Assembly: GCA_937925595.1 (NCBI GenBank)
Contig: CALALQ010000136.1
Location: 1 to 8,993 of the forward strand
Direction of reading: 5' to 3'
DNA from: an uncultured Demequina sp.
Lineage (GTDB): Bacteria > Actinomycetota > Actinomycetes > Actinomycetales > Demequinaceae
DNA length: 8,993 bases
Position 1 is the stretch's first letter. The number at the start of each line of letters is the position of its first letter. The notes beneath the pieces were generated by a model. It did no database searches and had not been told where the DNA came from. It saw nothing but the letters and a program-made list of their open reading frames with translations. The position numbers were made by a program, and so were the translations under genes. Of the stretch, positions 1 through 6,341 are shown piece by piece.

Positions 1-19
1 CGCGCTCCGGTAAGGTAGA

Positions 20-154
20 TGCGCCCAAGACCGCCGGTTGTCTTGCCCGCAAGGGGAAGACCGAAGTCTCGCGAAAGCGAAGGCCAGCGCAGGTGAACTG
101 AACGCTCGACCATCGCGTCGGGCCTCCGGCCTCGCCTGTGCGCGAGGCCTTTTT
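20..154 (+). promoter_or_regulatory. rplJ leader (L10 autoregulatory leader with attenuator)
   Basis: This untranslated leader precedes rplJ and has the layout of the L10 leader family, in which L10 or the L10-L12 complex binds its own mRNA. Seen directly: a closing stem TGCGC (20-24) with GCGCA (87-91); a stem CAAGAC (26-31) with GTCTTG (40-45); an alternative hairpin using GTCTT (40-44) and CCC (46-48) against GGG (53-55) and AAGAC (57-61) around a GCAA loop; and a hairpin TCGC-GAAA-GCGA (69-80). The leader ends in an intrinsic terminator (128-154). The stretch GCGAAGGCC (77-85) can pair with the terminator's 5' arm (128-135) with one bulged A, so an antiterminator is possible. Family assignment is from position and structure, not from a covariance search. 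The promoter lies before the window or in its first bases. Confidence 0.75.
128..154 (+). terminator. Intrinsic terminator inside the rplJ leader (attenuator)
   Basis: GGCCTCGC (128-135) and GCGAGGCC (142-149) form a perfect 8-bp stem with a 6-nt loop, followed directly by TTTTT (150-154). It lies 44 nt before the rplJ start codon, so it must be conditional. It could alternatively end an upstream gene, but its position downstream of the folded L10-type leader favours an attenuator. Confidence 0.7.
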
Positions 155-198
155 GCTTTCCTGGACAGGCAGGCGGTCATCATCCAGGAAGGATAACT

Positions 199-720
199 AT
201 GGCGACGCCAGACAAGGTGGCCGCGGTCAAGGAGCTCACGGAACTGTTCCGTGCCTCCAACGCCGTGCTGATCACCGAGTACCGCGGCCTGTCCGTCTCG
301 CAGCTTGCTCAGCTGCGTGGGGACCTGCGTGGTACCGCGACCTATGCGGTCGCGAAGAACACTCTGACGGCGCTCGCGGCCAAGGAAGCCGGCGTTGAGG
401 GTATTGATGACCTCTTCGTTGGCCCCACGGCTATTGCATTCGTCACCGGTGACCCGGTGGAGGCTGCAAAGGGTCTTAAGGCTTTTGCCAAGGCGAACGA
501 CAAGCTCGTTATTAAGGGCGGCGTTCTCGAAGGCAAGGCGATCTCTGCTGCAGAGGTCCAGAAGCTGGCCGACCTCGAGTCCCGCGAGGTTCTGCTCGCC
601 AAGGCTGCCGGCGCTATGAAGGCGTCGCTCTTTGGTGCTGCGTACCTGTTCCAGGCGCCCCTGTCGAAGGCAGTGCGCACCGTTGACGCCCTGCGTGCAA
701 AGCAGGATTCTGCGGCCTAA
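199..720 (+). CDS. rplJ: 50S ribosomal protein L10
   Basis: This 173-residue protein is L10 (uL10), the base of the ribosomal stalk. It binds 23S rRNA near the L11 site through its N-terminal domain and carries L7/L12 dimers on its C-terminal helix. The N-terminal domain shows the typical pattern with [12 protein letters not shown] (residues 22-33) and VAKNTL (51-56). The C-terminal part is Ala/Leu-rich and helical, ending in [10 protein letters not shown], as expected for the L12-binding tail. Length is normal for the family. The ATG at 199 is preceded by AGGAAGG (186-192), 6 nt upstream. rplL follows after 69 nt, the usual stalk operon order. Expression is probably controlled by the leader attenuator. 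Confidence 0.97.
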   Translation: MATPDKVAAVKELTELFRASNAVLITEYRGLSVSQLAQLRGDLRGTATYAVAKNTLTALAAKEAGVEGIDDLFVGPTAIAFVTGDPVEAAKGLKAFAKANDKLVIKGGVLEGKAISAAEVQKLADLESREVLLAKAAGAMKASLFGAAYLFQAPLSKAVRTVDALRAKQDSAA

Positions 721-789
721 TGCCGCGCAGCGTAAAGCTGCACCCCGAACCAACTGCGTTCCCGCAGGCAAACAAGCAAAGGAAACATC

Positions 790-1182
790 ATGGCTAAGCT
801 CACCACCGAGCAGCTCATCGACGCGTTCAAGGAGCTCTCGCTCATCGAGCTCTCCGAGTTCGTCAAGGCCTTCGAGGAGACCTTCGAGGTCACCGCTGCC
901 GCCCCCGCCGCCGTTGCGGTTGCCGCCCCCGCCGCTGGCGGTGGCGACGACGCCGGCTCCGCCGAGGAGAAGGACGCGTTCGACGTCGTTCTGACCGCCG
1001 TTGGCGACAAGAAGATCCAGGTCATCAAGGAGGTCCGTGCCCTCACGAACCTCGGCCTGGGCGAGGCCAAGGCTCTGGTCGACGAGGCCCCCAAGACCAT
1101 CCTCGAGGGTGCCAAGAAGGAAGACGCCGAGAAGGCCAAGGAGGTCCTCGAGGCCGCCGGCGCCACCGTCGAGCTCAAGTAA
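790..1182 (+). CDS. rplL: 50S ribosomal protein L7/L12
   Basis: This 130-residue acidic protein is L7/L12 (bL12), the multicopy stalk protein that recruits translational GTPases. Residues 1-33 form the dimerisation and L10-binding domain. Residues about 36-62 are an Ala/Pro/Gly-rich hinge ending in an acidic stretch. Residues about 63-130 are the globular C-terminal domain with the conserved [19 protein letters not shown] segment (79-97), which contacts elongation factors. Length is typical. The ATG at 790 has an AAAGGAA ribosome-binding site (778-784). The gene is co-transcribed with rplJ and is closed by a strong terminator 31 nt after the stop codon. Confidence 0.98.
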   Translation: MAKLTTEQLIDAFKELSLIELSEFVKAFEETFEVTAAAPAAVAVAAPAAGGGDDAGSAEEKDAFDVVLTAVGDKKIQVIKEVRALTNLGLGEAKALVDEAPKTILEGAKKEDAEKAKEVLEAAGATVELK

Positions 1183-1213
1183 GCACCGAGCTCAACTTCA
1201 GCTCACGCTAAAG

Positions 1214-1249
1214 AGGCCGGGTCGCTCCGCAAGGGGCGACCCGGCCTTT
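1214..1249 (+). terminator. Intrinsic terminator of the rplJ-rplL operon
   Basis: AGGCCGGGTCGCTCC (1214-1228) pairs with GGGGCGACCCGGCCT (1233-1247), giving 15 consecutive pairs with a single T-G wobble, closed by a GCAA tetraloop (1229-1232). A short T-rich tail (TTTGCTTTC) follows. It lies 31 nt after the rplL stop codon. Confidence 0.92.
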
Positions 1250-1419
1250 GCTTTCTCTCGCATGACCCGGGCCCGACGCTGTGGCTGGGTGACAGTGGGC
1301 CCCTGCCTAGGGCTGTGATGGAGAAAGGTGCCCCGGCCCGCCGGGGGATAGCGGACCGGGGCGATAAGCGGTCTGGCGCCAGGGGGGGGGAATTGCGCCG
1401 TAGCAGACCGCTCGCTTTA
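1250..1419. other. Convergent intergenic spacer with G9 run
   Basis: This 170-nt spacer lies between the rplL terminator and the 3' end of the minus-strand aldolase. It holds a run of nine G (1382-1390) and several GC-rich inverted repeats, including CCCCGG (1331-1336) with CCGGGG (1341-1346 or 1356-1361). I see no credible gene. It probably contains only transcription termination signals for the minus-strand gene. Confidence 0.6.
1367..1412 (-). terminator. Candidate terminator hairpin downstream of the minus-strand aldolase
   Basis: AGCGGTCTG (1367-1375) and CAGACCGCT (1404-1412) are perfect 9-bp inverted arms. The 28-nt loop contains the G9 run and a possible inner GCGC/GCGC pairing (1376-1379 with 1395-1398). 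On the minus strand the hairpin begins 8 nt after the aldolase stop codon. The following bases read TTATCGCC, a poor U-tract, so termination may be weak or need Rho. A second hairpin further on (1330-1336 with 1356-1362, minus-strand tail ACCTTTCTCC) could assist. Confidence 0.45.
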
Positions 1420-2424
1420 TCAGCTCAGTGGCTGTGCTGCAGGACTCCTGAAGGGGGTGGGGACGTAGTCGCTTGCGCGACCGGCCTGGCCGAAGACCTC
1501 CATGCGCTCGGCGATCATGTCGGACATCGCCGCACGGCCTGCGCTCGCTGCGGGGGCGGGGTCCGCGGCAAGGGGGTCTGCGGCGAGCGCGACGCGCATC
1601 GCTGCGGCGTATGCCATGTGTGAATCCATGCCCTGGTTGATCTTGGTGACGCCCAGCTTGGTGGACCGCGCCTTCTCGTCCTCCGGGACACCCCACGACT
1701 CGGGAAGCTTGCCGCCGTGCGCGTTGATGATGTCGCGCAGGTGCGCGGGCAGCGACGACGAGCCGTGCATGACGAGGTGGGTGTTGGGGATCTGCTGAGC
1801 GATCTCGACGATGAGGTCCATGTGCAGCACCGAGGAGTCCGGTGGGCTCGTGAACTTGTAGGCGCCGTGCGATGTGCCGATGGCGACGGCGAGCGCGTCG
1901 ACGTCGGTGCGCTCGACGAACTCACGCGCCTCCTCCGGATTGGCGAGCACGATCTCCGCGTGCGTCGCGCCGTCCTTCGATCCGCCGATCGTGCCGAGCT
2001 CTCCCTCGACGGAGACGCCGTACTGACGGGCGTACTCCACAACTCGCTGGGTGACGGCGATGTTCTCGTCGAACGAGGTGGGCTTGTGGGTCTCAGGGTC
2101 AAGCGAACCGTCGATCATGACTGAGGAGAAGCCGGCGTCGATCGCGCGCTTGCAGGTCTCGAAGTCGGGGCCGTGGTCGAGGTGAACGACAACGGGAATG
2201 TCGGTGTAGTGGTCGACGGTGCGCAGCAGCAGGTCCCAGTACAGCTCGTCGGACGCGAACGCTGACGCTCCCGCGATGGTCTGCACGATCACCGGCGCGT
2301 TCTTGCGTCGAGCCGCGTCGAGGACCGCCTCGACCTGCTCGATGTCGGTCACGTTGAACGCGCCGACGCCATAGCCGCCTGCTCGGGCGTGGTCGAGCAC
2401 CTCGCGGAGCGTGGATAGGGTCAT
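1420..2424 (-). CDS. Class II (zinc-dependent) ketose-phosphate aldolase, fructose-bisphosphate aldolase family
   Basis: This 334-residue enzyme belongs to the class II aldolases, which cleave ketose phosphates into dihydroxyacetone phosphate and an aldehyde. Visible family motifs are GAFNV (21-25), HLDHG (81-85; catalytic Asp83 and zinc ligand His84), VEGELGTIGG (139-148), GTSHG (183-187; His186) and MHGSSS (219-224; His220). The C-terminal FGQAGRAS (311-318) and overall length resemble the longer CbbA-type fructose-bisphosphate aldolases. The usual N-I-D-T-D motif is instead N-Q-G-M-D (263-267), so FBP may not be the substrate. I chose the ATG at 2422-2424, because GAAAGG sits 9 nt upstream; a TTG two codons earlier has only 3 nt spacing. 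The gene is divergent from the kinase and probably shares its regulation. A housekeeping FBP aldolase role is possible but less likely in this context. Confidence 0.85.
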   Translation of the reverse strand: MTLSTLREVLDHARAGGYGVGAFNVTDIEQVEAVLDAARRKNAPVIVQTIAGASAFASDELYWDLLLRTVDHYTDIPVVVHLDHGPDFETCKRAIDAGFSSVMIDGSLDPETHKPTSFDENIAVTQRVVEYARQYGVSVEGELGTIGGSKDGATHAEIVLANPEEAREFVERTDVDALAVAIGTSHGAYKFTSPPDSSVLHMDLIVEIAQQIPNTHLVMHGSSSLPAHLRDIINAHGGKLPESWGVPEDEKARSTKLGVTKINQGMDSHMAYAAAMRVALAADPLAADPAPAASAGRAAMSDMIAERMEVFGQAGRASDYVPTPFRSPAAQPLS

Positions 2425-2527
2425 TGCCAAGGGCCTTTCGTTAAGTGTAGAGACGCAGGACTTTCTGTGTCTTCATCGGCATCTGGGGGTGCCTCTGGGC
2501 ACTACCATAACAGAATGAATGCTAGCC

Positions 2528-2547
2528 GGTTTGGTTTGGTTTCGTTT
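2528..2547. promoter_or_regulatory. Candidate DeoR-type operator: tandem 5-bp repeat
   Basis: Four 5-bp units, GGTTT three times and then CGTTT, run in tandem. Read on the minus strand, positions 2546-2530 give AACGAAACCAAACCAAA, which matches AACGAACTGAAAACAAA upstream of the transporter operon (4911-4927) at 13 of 17 positions. Tandem T-rich repeats with a TTTCGTTT core resemble, as I remember them, the sites of AgaR, an E. coli DeoR-family repressor. Binding by the DeoR protein encoded at 4037-4792 is inferred. Confidence 0.45.
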
Positions 2548-2558
2548 GAGCAAGTCGT

Positions 2559-2568
2559 AAGGAGGTGA
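2559..2568 (+). promoter_or_regulatory. Near-perfect Shine-Dalgarno of the kinase gene
   Basis: AAGGAGGTGA is complementary over 10 nt to the typical 16S rRNA 3' end. Its AGGAGG core ends 7 nt before the GTG at 2573. This fixes the kinase start. Confidence 0.9.
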
Positions 2569-2572
2569 CCGT

Positions 2573-3967
2573 GTGGCGTCACAGGCAATCGTTGGCGTGG
2601 ACTTCGGCAGTTCCCGCATCAAGGCGGCGGCGTACGACCGCGCGGGTCAGCTGATCGAGGTCTCCGCAGTGGACACGCCGCTCGTGCAGCGCAAAGACGG
2701 CGACGACTTCCCGGTGGCGGACATGCTCGCCGCTGCGGCGGAGGCCATTGCGCAGCTGGGGCTTCCCAGAGGGACGATCGCGGCCGTCTCCACGGCGTCG
2801 ATGGGCGAGACGGGTACCGTCCTTGGGCGCAACGGGCTCGCCGACGTGGGCTTCCCCTCGTGGTACGACTCGCGCGGCGCGGACATCATCGAGCGACTTG
2901 CCGAGACGTGGGGAGAGACCTTTCTTCGCAACGCCACAGGGCGCCACTTCCGCACTGCCTCCACCGTCGCCAAGCTGGGACATCTCCGCGAAGCAGATGG
3001 CCCCCTGCCGGACGGTGTGTTCCTTGGCATCTGCGGCGCCCTGGCCTGGCAGCTCACGGGCGTCGCCTGGCAGGAGGCGGGCCTCGCGACCACCAGCGGA
3101 GTGTTCGACATCACCAGTCGCGACTACCTCACCGCCGTATGGGACGACGCCGGCCTTGGCAACGTCGACCTGCCGCCAGTCCGCGCGGCTGGACACGGCG
3201 AGCGGGCGTCCACAGACCTCGCACGCTCGCTGGGCCTGGCGGAGGACGCGCTGGTCGTCATTGCAGGGCACGACCATCCGGTGGCGTGCGTGGGCGCCGG
3301 AGTGAGGGCTGGCGAGATCGCCGACTCGATGGGCACGGGCGAGGCGATCATCGCGCCCATGGGCGCCCGCGGAGACGACAGAGCTCACCTTTCCGGCGCG
3401 ATGAGCAGCGACCGCTACCTGGCCTTCGAGATCTGGCCGGCTGATGGATCGATCATGGGGGTATGGGAGCGACTGCGACCGGGCCTCGCGATGCGCACTT
3501 TCGTCGAACACAGCGAGCTGTCGCGAGAGGAACTCGACGCCGCTGCGCCCAGACCCGCCCCCGGCTCGCACTTCAGAGATGACCACTCGCTCGCCATGGA
3601 GCTGGCAGTCGCGCCACCGATCGACTATTCGCCACAGATGTGGGGCCACCTGGTGGACTTCTATGTCGAACTCGCGAACCGGGGTCAGCGACTGCTGCGC
3701 GACGTCTCGGGGGCGCAGGGCCCGGCCGTCCTCACCGGTGGCGGCCTGCGCTCGGCGCGATGGCGAGCGTCGAAGGCGCTGCTCGGCGACGGGCCCATGG
3801 AGGTGTCGTTGGTGCAAGAGACGGGTACACGTGGGTGTGCCGCTATTGCCGGAGCCTCCATCGGCTGGTGGACCACAGCGTCGGACATGCCGGGAGTGGA
3901 GCGCCTCCCCATTGGCGCCGACGCGGTGGCTGACATGGACGCGGCCGCTCACGCCATCGGGTGGTGA
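2573..3967 (+). CDS. FGGY-family carbohydrate kinase
   Basis: This 464-residue cytoplasmic protein is an ATP-dependent sugar kinase of the FGGY family, which includes the xylulo-, ribulo-, fuculo- and glycerol kinases. Its N-terminal ATPase-fold motif is GVDFGSSRIKAA (8-19). The substrate region reads STASMGETG (73-81) and SWYDSRG (96-102), in place of the QMHG and WNDGR of xylulokinases. The likely catalytic base is Asp234 in AGHDHP (231-236). The second nucleotide-binding motif is SMGTGEA (252-258), and the adenosine-contacting loop is TGGGLRSARW (388-397). It is slightly shorter than the usual 480-520 residues, but all core motifs are present. GTG is the start, set by a near-perfect SD. 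The aldolases and ABC importer nearby imply that it phosphorylates an imported or derived ketose or polyol. The exact substrate is unknown. Confidence 0.9.
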   Translation: MASQAIVGVDFGSSRIKAAAYDRAGQLIEVSAVDTPLVQRKDGDDFPVADMLAAAAEAIAQLGLPRGTIAAVSTASMGETGTVLGRNGLADVGFPSWYDSRGADIIERLAETWGETFLRNATGRHFRTASTVAKLGHLREADGPLPDGVFLGICGALAWQLTGVAWQEAGLATTSGVFDITSRDYLTAVWDDAGLGNVDLPPVRAAGHGERASTDLARSLGLAEDALVVIAGHDHPVACVGAGVRAGEIADSMGTGEAIIAPMGARGDDRAHLSGAMSSDRYLAFEIWPADGSIMGVWERLRPGLAMRTFVEHSELSREELDAAAPRPAPGSHFRDDHSLAMELAVAPPIDYSPQMWGHLVDFYVELANRGQRLLRDVSGAQGPAVLTGGGLRSARWRASKALLGDGPMEVSLVQETGTRGCAAIAGASIGWWTTASDMPGVERLPIGADAVADMDAAAHAIGW

Positions 3968-4001
3968 CCCTCCGAACGCCGGCAGAAACGCAAGTTCTCA
4001 C

Positions 4002-4036
4002 TTTCGGTTCCTTTGCCTTCGGTGTAACCTCGGGCT
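4002..4036 (+). promoter_or_regulatory. Candidate promoter for a leaderless deoR-family mRNA
   Basis: TAACCT (4025-4030) fits the TANNNT -10 pattern and ends exactly 6 nt before the GTG start codon, the spacing typical of actinobacterial leaderless genes. TTTCGG (4002-4007) lies 17 nt upstream as a possible -35. No SD is visible before the GTG. Two TTCGGT direct repeats (4003-4008 and 4018-4023, 15 nt apart) overlap this promoter and might be an autoregulatory site. Confidence 0.45.
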
Positions 4037-4792
4037 GTGCATGCTTCCCAGCGCCGTGAGGCAATCATGACCGCCCTGTTCGAACACGGGACGGTGCGCA
4101 CGCGCGACCTCGCGGAGCAGCTGGGTGTGTCGGAGGTGACCATCCGCACGGACTTCGAGGCGCTCGAGCAGCAGGGTCGCGTCTCGCGGGTCCACGGCGG
4201 CGTCACCATGACCGAGACCCCGTTGATGGGCTTCGACGCCCGATCGACGCAGAACGTCGCCGCCAAGCAGCGCATCGGCGCCGCTGCGGCAAGGCTCGTC
4301 AAGGACGACACCACGATCATCCTCGACTCCGGAACTACGGTGTTCAGCCTGGCAAGACAGCTTCCCACCGTGACGGACCTCGTTGTCCTCACCCCTGGTG
4401 TGAACATTGCTCTCACCCTCATGGACGTGGCTGGTGTCACCGTCCGCCTGCTGGGAGGCAGGTTGGATCCCCGCATCGCCTCCACCGTCGGCACCCCCCG
4501 ACAGCAGGGGATCGAGGGTGAGATTGCTCACATTGCCTTCCTGGGCGCAGGTGGCATGGACTCCGACTACGACGTCGTTGAGGGCTCTTTTGATATTGCG
4601 GAGTCCAAGCGATCGCTCGCCAACGCGGCCCGCAAGCTCGTGCTGCTCGCAGACGCCGCGAAATGGAACACTTTCGACCGTCATAAGGTGATGAACGTGT
4701 CGCGCTTCGACATGGTCATCACAGACGAGTCCATGCCTGAGGCAACGCGCGACGCGATCCGCGAAACCGGCGTGGAGCTCATCATCGCGTAG
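4037..4792 (+). CDS. DeoR-family transcriptional regulator (sugar-phosphate-responsive repressor)
   Basis: This 251-residue protein has the classical DeoR layout. Residues about 5-55 form the N-terminal winged helix-turn-helix, with recognition segment LGVSEVTIRTDFEALE (29-44) and the wing RVHGG (51-55). Residues about 75-230 form the sensor domain, which in this family binds a phosphorylated sugar. Sensor motifs include AAKQRIG (75-81), LDSGTT (96-101), LTPG (118-121), LGG (139-141), ESKR (189-192) and ADAAKW (205-210). Length is normal. The GTG at 4037 is preferred because the family starts just before the RR-x-x-I motif (6-10) and a promoter-like -10 sits at leaderless spacing. It lies 69 nt after the kinase and is the probable local repressor of the kinase, aldolase and transporter genes. 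The inducer is probably a sugar phosphate made by the kinase. Confidence 0.93.
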   Translation: MHASQRREAIMTALFEHGTVRTRDLAEQLGVSEVTIRTDFEALEQQGRVSRVHGGVTMTETPLMGFDARSTQNVAAKQRIGAAAARLVKDDTTIILDSGTTVFSLARQLPTVTDLVVLTPGVNIALTLMDVAGVTVRLLGGRLDPRIASTVGTPRQQGIEGEIAHIAFLGAGGMDSDYDVVEGSFDIAESKRSLANAARKLVLLADAAKWNTFDRHKVMNVSRFDMVITDESMPEATRDAIRETGVELIIA

Positions 4793-4910
4793 CGGGCGCA
4801 CGCCCCCTTACCGCCCTCCCCGCATTCTTGCGGATACGCATACTCGCGCGTACACCCGACGCTCGGTTGGCTCTTGCGCGCCCCGGGGAGCCTCCGACCA
4901 TAGGTTAGAT

Positions 4911-4933
4911 AACGAACTGAAAACAAAGTTTGT
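4911..4933 (+). promoter_or_regulatory. Candidate operator overlapping the transporter promoter
   Basis: AACGAACTGAAAACAAA (4911-4927) matches the kinase/aldolase intergenic repeat at 13 of 17 positions. It merges with an 11-bp palindrome ACAAAgTTTGT (4923-4933) whose right arm overlaps the proposed -35 hexamer. A repressor bound here would block RNA polymerase. DeoR binding is inferred. Confidence 0.45.
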
Positions 4934-4985
4934 GTCTTTCGAATCTTGTCGTATATGGTGCTCACAGGCCGGTTGGACGGCCCAA

Positions 4986-5017
4986 TTGGCTTCGGACGGC
5001 AACGATGCCGTGGCCAA
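4986..5017 (+). promoter_or_regulatory. Stem-loop in the 5' UTR of the binding-protein gene
   Basis: TTGGC (4986-4990) pairs with GCCAA (5013-5017). Inside, ACGGC (4996-5000) pairs with GCCGT (5007-5011) around a 6-nt loop. The left strand has a TTCGG bulge and the right strand a single G. The structure ends 7 nt before the SD. It may stabilise the mRNA or tune translation; no known riboswitch is recognised. Confidence 0.4.
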
Positions 5018-5037
5018 ACGTCTCAAGGAGGAGATTG

Positions 5038-6327
5038 ATGATTCAACGCAGACTCGCTGCGATCACCGCTCTGGGTGCAGCCGCGGCGCTTGCGCTCACG
5101 GGCTGTGCCTCGAGCGGTGACGACCCGTCGGGCGCACCGGCCGCTGGCGGCGGCGAAGAGGTCACCCTGACCTTCAGCCAGTGGTGGGAGGTCGAGCTGC
5201 CCGAGGGCTACATGCGCGGGCTCATGGACCGCTTCGAAGAGCAGAACCCCGGCATCAAGGTGGAGCTGATCTCGAACCCCTACTCCGCGACCGTCGACCT
5301 GCAGACGGCCGCTGCGGCGACCGGCACGCTTGCCGACATCGTCGCGATCAACGGCGCGAGCGTCTACGACCTGAAGACGCAGGGTGCGATCACGAACCTC
5401 AGCGCCCTCATGGACGACGCCGGTTACGACCCCGCCCAGCTGGTCAGCAACGACCAGATCGACGGCGCGACCTACATGGTGCGTGCGCTGAACTTCGCGT
5501 ACCCGATGTACTACAACACGGACCTCCTGGAGGCCGCGGGCGTCACCGAGGTGCCCAAGACTCGTGCGGAGTTCGAGACCGTGGCGAAGGCCGTGACGAA
5601 CCCCAACGCCAACGTCTACGCGTGGTCGCTTCCGATCAACGTGCAGTCGCCCGCGGGCTTCGACTCCCAGGCGTGGCTGTGGGCGTCCGGCGGCCGCTTC
5701 CTGCAGGACCGCAAGCCTAACTTCCAGACCCCTGAGGTCGCGGACTGGCTGCAGTTCCTCAAGAACCAGTACGACGCCGGCAACATCACGCCGGGTGCGT
5801 TCACGCAGCAGGAGCAGCAGAAGGTCGAGGAGTTCACGGCCGGCCGCAACGCGATGATGAACGGTTCGCTCGCCCACATCGGCGGCATCCGTGAGGCCAA
5901 CCCTGACCTCAACTTCACCATCGGCTTCGTGCCCTCGATCGACGGCTTCACCGGCAAGCCCGGCCTCGCCGGCGCCTCGTGGGGCATGGGCATCGCGGAG
6001 AACTCGAAGCACAAGGCCGAGGCGTGGAAGCTCATCGAGTTCATCATGAGCACGGACGTCAACTCCGAGCTCGCCACTCAGGCAACGGGCTTCCCCGGCA
6101 ACAAGGACTCTGTCCCCGGCTACGTCGACGGTGACCCGCTGTACGAGCTCGCGTTCGAGGTGTACCAGGGCAGCGAGTTCGTCACCGAACTCGAGGGTCT
6201 TCCCAACGCCCTTGACCTCAACCGCAACCTCAACGAGAACCTCGTTCGCCTTCTGCAGGGAGACGCCACGGTCGAGCAGACCCAGGCCTCGCTGCAGGAG
6301 TACTGGGCCGGAGTTCTCGGAAGCTAA
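5038..6327 (+). CDS. Sugar ABC transporter substrate-binding lipoprotein (family 1 solute-binding protein)
   Basis: This 429-residue protein is the extracellular binding component of a carbohydrate ABC importer of the CUT1/MalE type. It has a lipoprotein signal peptide: positive residues RR (4-5), a hydrophobic core (about 6-20) and lipobox LTGC with Cys23 as the lipid anchor. An Ala/Gly/Ser-rich linker follows. The mature part opens with VTLTFSQWW, and segments such as ADIVAINGAS, PMYYNTDLL, GRNAMMNGS and ASWGMGIAENSKHKAEAWK are typical of the family. The ATG at 5038 is chosen because it has a strong SD (AAGGAGG, 5025-5031) and places the signal peptide at the N-terminus; an in-frame upstream extension lacks both. 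It is the first gene of the transporter operon. The sugar cannot be assigned from sequence. Confidence 0.94.
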   Translation: MIQRRLAAITALGAAAALALTGCASSGDDPSGAPAAGGGEEVTLTFSQWWEVELPEGYMRGLMDRFEEQNPGIKVELISNPYSATVDLQTAAAATGTLADIVAINGASVYDLKTQGAITNLSALMDDAGYDPAQLVSNDQIDGATYMVRALNFAYPMYYNTDLLEAAGVTEVPKTRAEFETVAKAVTNPNANVYAWSLPINVQSPAGFDSQAWLWASGGRFLQDRKPNFQTPEVADWLQFLKNQYDAGNITPGAFTQQEQQKVEEFTAGRNAMMNGSLAHIGGIREANPDLNFTIGFVPSIDGFTGKPGLAGASWGMGIAENSKHKAEAWKLIEFIMSTDVNSELATQATGFPGNKDSVPGYVDGDPLYELAFEVYQGSEFVTELEGLPNALDLNRNLNENLVRLLQGDATVEQTQASLQEYWAGVLGS

Positions 6328-6341
6328 TCTGCAACCCCTCC

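Larger units (their letters stand above)
2425..2572. promoter_or_regulatory. Divergent promoter region between aldolase and kinase genes
   Basis: This 148-nt region must drive the aldolase leftward and the kinase rightward. It is more AT-rich than its surroundings. On the minus strand TATGGT (2509-2504) is a reasonable -10 hexamer, and on the plus strand the overlapping TACCAT (2503-2508) fits the actinobacterial TANNNT pattern. I found no convincing -35 element for either, so promoter positions are tentative. A tandem GGTTT repeat lies between these elements and the kinase start. Confidence 0.5.
4793..5037 (+). promoter_or_regulatory. Promoter and 5' UTR of the transporter operon
   Basis: This 245-nt gap contains no gene. 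The first part is GC-rich with small hairpins (for example CCGCA-TTCT-TGCGG, 4820-4833, without a T-tail), so termination of the repressor mRNA is uncertain. An AT-rich stretch from about 4900 to 4957 carries the operator-like motif (4911-4927) and a candidate promoter: TTTGTG (4929-4934), a 17-nt spacer, and TATATG (4952-4957). Downstream, about 75 nt of GC-rich, foldable 5' UTR leads to AAGGAGG (5025-5031), 6 nt before the ATG at 5038. Confidence 0.6.

Noticed and set aside
2425..2430. TTG start two codons upstream for the minus-strand aldolase
   Set aside because: GAAAGG would be only 3 nt from the TTG but 9 nt from the ATG, so the ATG is favoured.
2579..3952. A long open frame of 457 codons on the minus strand opposite the kinase
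   Set aside because: It mirrors the kinase gene; its product is Arg/His/Gly-rich without recognisable motifs, as expected from GC-rich antisense frames, while the plus strand encodes a complete FGGY kinase.
4820..4833. Hairpin CCGCA-TTCT-TGCGG as a terminator for the DeoR-family gene
   Set aside because: The stem is only 5 bp and there is no T-tract after it; it may be chance in GC-rich DNA.
4881..4888. Palindrome CCCCGGGG as a regulatory site
   Set aside because: Short GC palindromes are common at this base composition, and no second copy or positional logic supports a role.
4930..5037. N-terminal extension of the binding protein from an upstream TTG
   Set aside because: It would bury the lipoprotein signal peptide internally and has no SD; it also overlaps the likely promoter.
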